Below are positions 7,034 to 8,967 of a stretch of DNA of 8,967 nt, piece after piece; position 1 is the first letter of the stretch; each line of letters starts with the position of its first letter. The stretch spans positions 1-8,967 of the forward strand of contig JAYRHW010000071.1 of assembly GCA_041907145.1 (NCBI GenBank). Reading direction: 5' to 3'. Below the pieces are notes generated by a model, which did no database searches, was not told the DNA's origin, and was given only the letters and a program-made list of their open reading frames with translations. Origin of the DNA: JAFLCA01 sp041907145. GTDB lineage: Bacteria > Bdellovibrionota_C > UBA2361 > JAFLCA01. The position numbers were made by a program, and so were the translations under genes.

Positions 7034-7492
7034 TCAAAGTACGCCGAATTTATCTGCCAGGGCCTTCGCGCGATAGCTAAATATTGTTTCAAGTTGTCGT
7101 GCGACAAGGAGTCTTTGCATGATTACCCCCAACGGTCCTAGGGGCATCAAATAGTCGACAATATCTTCTACCAACACACCGCCTGACACAGGCTTTAGAA
7201 AGTGCTGATGGTGCCACAGTCGGTAGGGGCCGGCACGCTGCTCATCGACAAAGTAGTGCGGCGCGCGAATGTGAGTTATTTCGGTTACCCACAGCAAGGG
7301 GAAGCCCAAGAATGGCCTGATCCGATAGGTTATAATCTGCCCCTCGTATGTTTGCTCCGAAGGAGGGGACGTGATTCGCATATCCAGATGCGGCGGTGTT
7401 ATGAAGGGAAGGTTGCTCGGGTTCGAGAAGAACTCCCATGCCTCCTCGATCGAAGTTTTTAACGAAATGGAGCGGTGCAAGCGGTAAAGCAT
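7034..7492 (-). CDS. SRPBCC/START-like ligand-binding protein (cyclase/dehydrase type)
   Basis: This 152-residue single-domain protein belongs to the SRPBCC (Bet v1/START-like) superfamily, which binds hydrophobic ligands in a deep cavity. The N-terminal pattern IEEAWEFFSNPSNLPFITPP (from residue 16) is characteristic of the coenzyme Q-binding/polyketide cyclase-like group. The later GPYRLWHHQHFLKP and VEDIVDYLMPLGPLG segments fit the strands and the start of the long C-terminal helix. It is the third gene of a tight operon, 7 nt after the stop codon of the B12-binding regulator. Genes of this type occur beside photolyase and SDR genes in light-response clusters of Proteobacteria, which supports a shared stress or light role. 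The ligand is unknown. Confidence 0.85.
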   Translation of the reverse strand: MLYRLHRSISLKTSIEEAWEFFSNPSNLPFITPPHLDMRITSPPSEQTYEGQIITYRIRPFLGFPLLWVTEITHIRAPHYFVDEQRAGPYRLWHHQHFLKPVSGGVLVEDIVDYLMPLGPLGVIMQRLLVARQLETIFSYRAKALADKFGVL

Positions 7493-7499
7493 GGGCTCG

Positions 7500-8375
7500 C
7501 TACCGGAAAAGATCCTGCACCGGCACGCTCAGGGCGGCGGCAATTTTGAAAATGACATGGAGCGTTGGGTTGTGTTTCCCATGCTCCAGGGCGCTGAGGT
7601 ACCCGCGATCAAGCCCGGAAGTTGCAGCAACGTCAGCCTGACTAAGATCCTTGGCCCGTCGAACTTCGGCAATACGTGCCCCAAGACCCTTGCTCAATTG
7701 GGCAAATCCGAACTCCGGCCCGGTTTTGCCGAACAGGTTGCGCGTCTGGATGACGGCCGTGCGCGGATCTGAGGCGATAAGGTCGATGCCTCCGAGAGAT
7801 TTGAGCCGTCTGGCGGCATGTCCGCCAACGATTATCTTCGGCGGCCTGGGGATCCGCCGCAGTTTCGATATAAAATTCCTGCATTCCGGCTGAGGATCCA
7901 AAGTTACCGATAGCCCAACGGCGTCAAACCGGGCATCTCGCAAGAACTTGAGCATATCGTCCGCGGGAGTTTGCACACCTGAAAAGTGGACGTCCCAACC
8001 GTCAAAGTAGAAAAGATCGGCGATTATTCGTGCAGGAAAGGTATGGGGTTCGCCCGGCGCGGCTGCTATGAAGATCTTCAAACCAATCGGCGGCCGAGGG
8101 GCACATTGCAATCGAAGCCAGGAGATCTGAGCAAGGGATATCTCGGTGGCGATGTGCTCCAAGGTGATCGAGATCTGGTTATTAGCCCAAAGTGTACCGA
8201 GATCTCGCTGTGCTCCACAAATGACGTCCAGGTAGATGCTGGAAATGGGAACTTTATGTGCCAGACACTGTCTAATGACCGCAGAGGCTTGGCTCGGATT
8301 CGTAGCCAACAAGGCAGTGCGATACTGCTCTACGACAGAGGCAAATAGACTGGGGGTATCTGGATTCGAATTCAT
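7500..8375 (-). CDS. B12-binding, CarH/LitR-like sensor with C-terminal XRE helix-turn-helix regulator
   Basis: This 291-residue transcription regulator has three parts. A helical cap (about 10-90) carries Trp63-x9-Glu73-His74, the signature of CarH-type adenosylcobalamin photoreceptors. A Rossmann-like B12-binding domain (about 97-205) has PGEPH (Glu109, His111, the expected lower cobalt ligand), DGWDVHFSG (125-133), SVT (156-158) and VGG (183-185). A C-terminal XRE/HTH_3 domain (about 230-290) contains LSQADVAATSGLDRGYLSALEHGKHNP (split as LSQADVAATSGLDRGYLSA and LEHGKHNP). Known CarH/LitR proteins instead have an N-terminal MerR HTH. In CarH, AdoCbl assembles a DNA-binding tetramer in the dark and light breaks it; I infer similar control here. 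It lies 6 nt after the upstream membrane gene and 7 nt before the SRPBCC gene, with no Shine-Dalgarno, so translation is probably coupled. Domain calls are strong; light sensing is inferred. Confidence 0.88.
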   Translation of the reverse strand: MNSNPDTPSLFASVVEQYRTALLATNPSQASAVIRQCLAHKVPISSIYLDVICGAQRDLGTLWANNQISITLEHIATEISLAQISWLRLQCAPRPPIGLKIFIAAAPGEPHTFPARIIADLFYFDGWDVHFSGVQTPADDMLKFLRDARFDAVGLSVTLDPQPECRNFISKLRRIPRPPKIIVGGHAARRLKSLGGIDLIASDPRTAVIQTRNLFGKTGPEFGFAQLSKGLGARIAEVRRAKDLSQADVAATSGLDRGYLSALEHGKHNPTLHVIFKIAAALSVPVQDLFR

Positions 8376-8381
8376 CGGGGA

Positions 8382-8762
8382 TTACTTTCGGAGTCGCAAC
8401 AGGGCATAAATCCAACCGACGTCAATCAGCAAAAAGACGCTGGCGTTTGACAGCGGCAATACCCGTAAGAAAGTAAAGTAGGCGACTACTGCAGCATCGC
8501 AACCATGTGCCGTAATCAAGGAAGATACAGCTGCGGGCATGTACAGGGGATCCCTGCTGGCCTGATAACTGAGCATCGCTAGCCCACACATCATGGCCCC
8601 GGCAACGGCAAGTGCGATATCGCTGTTGGGTGCCTCAATACCAGCGGCGAGGAGCCAAAGCTGCGGGAAGAAAATCGCACTCAATCCGCACAGAGTAAGG
8701 TAAAGGAACATGATGGTGAGAACCAGGCTGCGTCTCTGGTACCGAAGTATTTGAGGATCCAT
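8382..8762 (-). CDS. Small four-helix integral membrane protein, first gene of the B12-regulator operon
   Basis: This 126-residue protein has four predicted membrane helices: roughly LVLTIMFLYLTLCGLSAIFF, IALAVAGAMMCGLAMLSY, AAVSSLITAHGCDAAVVAYFTFL and VFLLIDVGWIYALLRL. I do not recognise the family. I chose Met at 8762 (MDPQILRYQRR) because a longer reading from 8867 would run across the predicted promoter and operators and gives an unconvincing Cys-rich N-terminus. No Shine-Dalgarno is visible. The gene is tightly followed by the B12-binding regulator, so it should be under the same control. A role in carotenoid or envelope photoprotection is possible from context only. Confidence 0.7.
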   Translation of the reverse strand: MDPQILRYQRRSLVLTIMFLYLTLCGLSAIFFPQLWLLAAGIEAPNSDIALAVAGAMMCGLAMLSYQASRDPLYMPAAVSSLITAHGCDAAVVAYFTFLRVLPLSNASVFLLIDVGWIYALLRLRK

Positions 8763-8770
8763 TGGGAGCG

Positions 8771-8790
8771 ATGTGTATTGTATTACACAT
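8771..8790. promoter_or_regulatory. Candidate operator 1: ATGTGTA-N6-TACACAT palindrome
   Basis: A perfect 7-bp inverted repeat with a 6-bp spacer lies directly downstream of the predicted minus-strand -10 box and overlaps the expected transcription start. A protein bound here would block the operon promoter. It is the best candidate site for the XRE-type B12 regulator encoded in the same operon. Confidence 0.55.
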
Positions 8791-8819
8791 AATATATCAA
8801 TACATTGTATGTTATGCAA
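8791..8819 (-). promoter_or_regulatory. Sigma70-like promoter for the membrane protein/B12-regulator/SRPBCC operon
   Basis: On the minus strand TTGCAT (8819-8814) and TATATT (8796-8791) are separated by exactly 17 bp. Transcription would begin near 8784, giving a leader of about 22 nt before the ATG at 8762. Both candidate operators overlap or abut this promoter. Confidence 0.6.
8800..8810. promoter_or_regulatory. Candidate operator 2: ATACA-T-TGTAT palindrome
   Basis: This perfect 5-1-5 palindrome sits in the spacer between the -35 and -10 boxes of the minus-strand promoter. ATTGTAT occurs in both candidate operators, the two copies starting 27 bp apart (8777 and 8804). This fits repeated binding by one regulator. 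Confidence 0.45.
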
Positions 8820-8875
8820 CAATGCCTCCCATGAACAGAGGGGGCTCAAGGTCATACGGTAGAGCATCGTAACTC

Positions 8876-8967
8876 ATGGCAGAATCAAGCCTCGCCAATA
8901 AAATTGTATGGGTGACGGGCGCCAGCAGCGGTATTGGTGCTTCACTGACCGCTGAACTTTGTCGGCG
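8876..8967 (+). CDS. Short-chain dehydrogenase/reductase (SDR), N-terminal fragment cut by window end
   Basis: The reading frame opens with MAESSLANKIVWVTGASSG and continues IGASLTAELCRR to the last complete codon. VTGASSGIG is the classical SDR nucleotide-binding motif (TGxxxGIG) for NAD(P)H. Only about 30 residues are visible and the gene runs out of the window. No strong Shine-Dalgarno precedes the ATG. It is divergent from the B12-regulator operon across a 113-bp gap that holds the candidate operators, so it is probably controlled by the same protein. The substrate cannot be told from this fragment. Confidence 0.85.
   Translation, partial: MAESSLANKIVWVTGASSGIGASLTAELCR

Noticed and set aside
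7986..8348. 120-codon open frame on the plus strand
   Set aside because: It is a shadow of the B12-binding regulator on the opposite strand and shows no domain-like sequence.
8763..8867. N-terminal extension of the small membrane protein to 161 residues
   Set aside because: It would overlap the promoter and operators, and the added sequence looks non-native (Cys-rich). MDPQ at 8762 is a better start.

Overview
This is a mid-GC window, probably from the chromosome of a Gram-negative bacterium. It encodes a VirB2-like pilin precursor, periplasm-facing membrane proteins and a long REP-type transposase. My impression is of the Bdellovibrionota/Oligoflexia or another 'deltaproteobacterial' lineage, but that is a weak guess from protein style only. 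Most genes lack a clear Shine-Dalgarno sequence. The exceptions are the pilin and the small hypothetical gene at 6436.

Layout. Positions 38-1015 (-) hold a Y1/HUH REP-associated-type transposase with a long C-terminal extension. Positions 1221-3758 (+) encode an 845-residue membrane pseudokinase: a degenerate Ser/Thr kinase fold, one transmembrane helix, then a large helical extracytoplasmic part. It converges on an orphan VirB2/TrbC-like pilin gene (3842-4249, -), and the two share a strong bidirectional terminator at 3791-3818. A 333-bp divergent intergenic region follows, with a stable leader hairpin on the pilin side and a promoter on the other. Next come a GH13_18 sucrose-phosphorylase-like enzyme (4583-6334, +) and a small hypothetical gene (6436-6936, +).

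The last 2 kb is the most interesting part. A compact minus-strand operon runs: 4-TM membrane protein (8762-8382), then a B12-binding regulator (8375-7500), then an SRPBCC/START-like protein (7492-7034). The intergenic gaps are only 6-7 bp. Divergent from it, and cut by the window edge, is a short-chain dehydrogenase (8876 onward, +). The regulator keeps the CarH/LitR-style adenosylcobalamin light-sensor signature (W-x9-E-H in the helical cap, and E-x-H in the B12-binding fold). It has no N-terminal MerR domain and instead carries a C-terminal XRE-type helix-turn-helix. The divergent promoter region contains two palindromes placed across the predicted promoter elements. The gene company (SDR, SRPBCC, small membrane protein) resembles LitR/CarH-controlled light-response clusters. 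I infer a B12-dependent, probably light-responsive, self-regulated switch built on an XRE rather than a MerR DNA-binding domain.

A 13-base sequence, GTAGCCCCGCTCC, occurs three times: twice around the start of the pseudokinase gene and once, inverted, upstream of the GH13 gene. It is unexplained. I saw no tRNA, rRNA, CRISPR array or complete insertion sequence.
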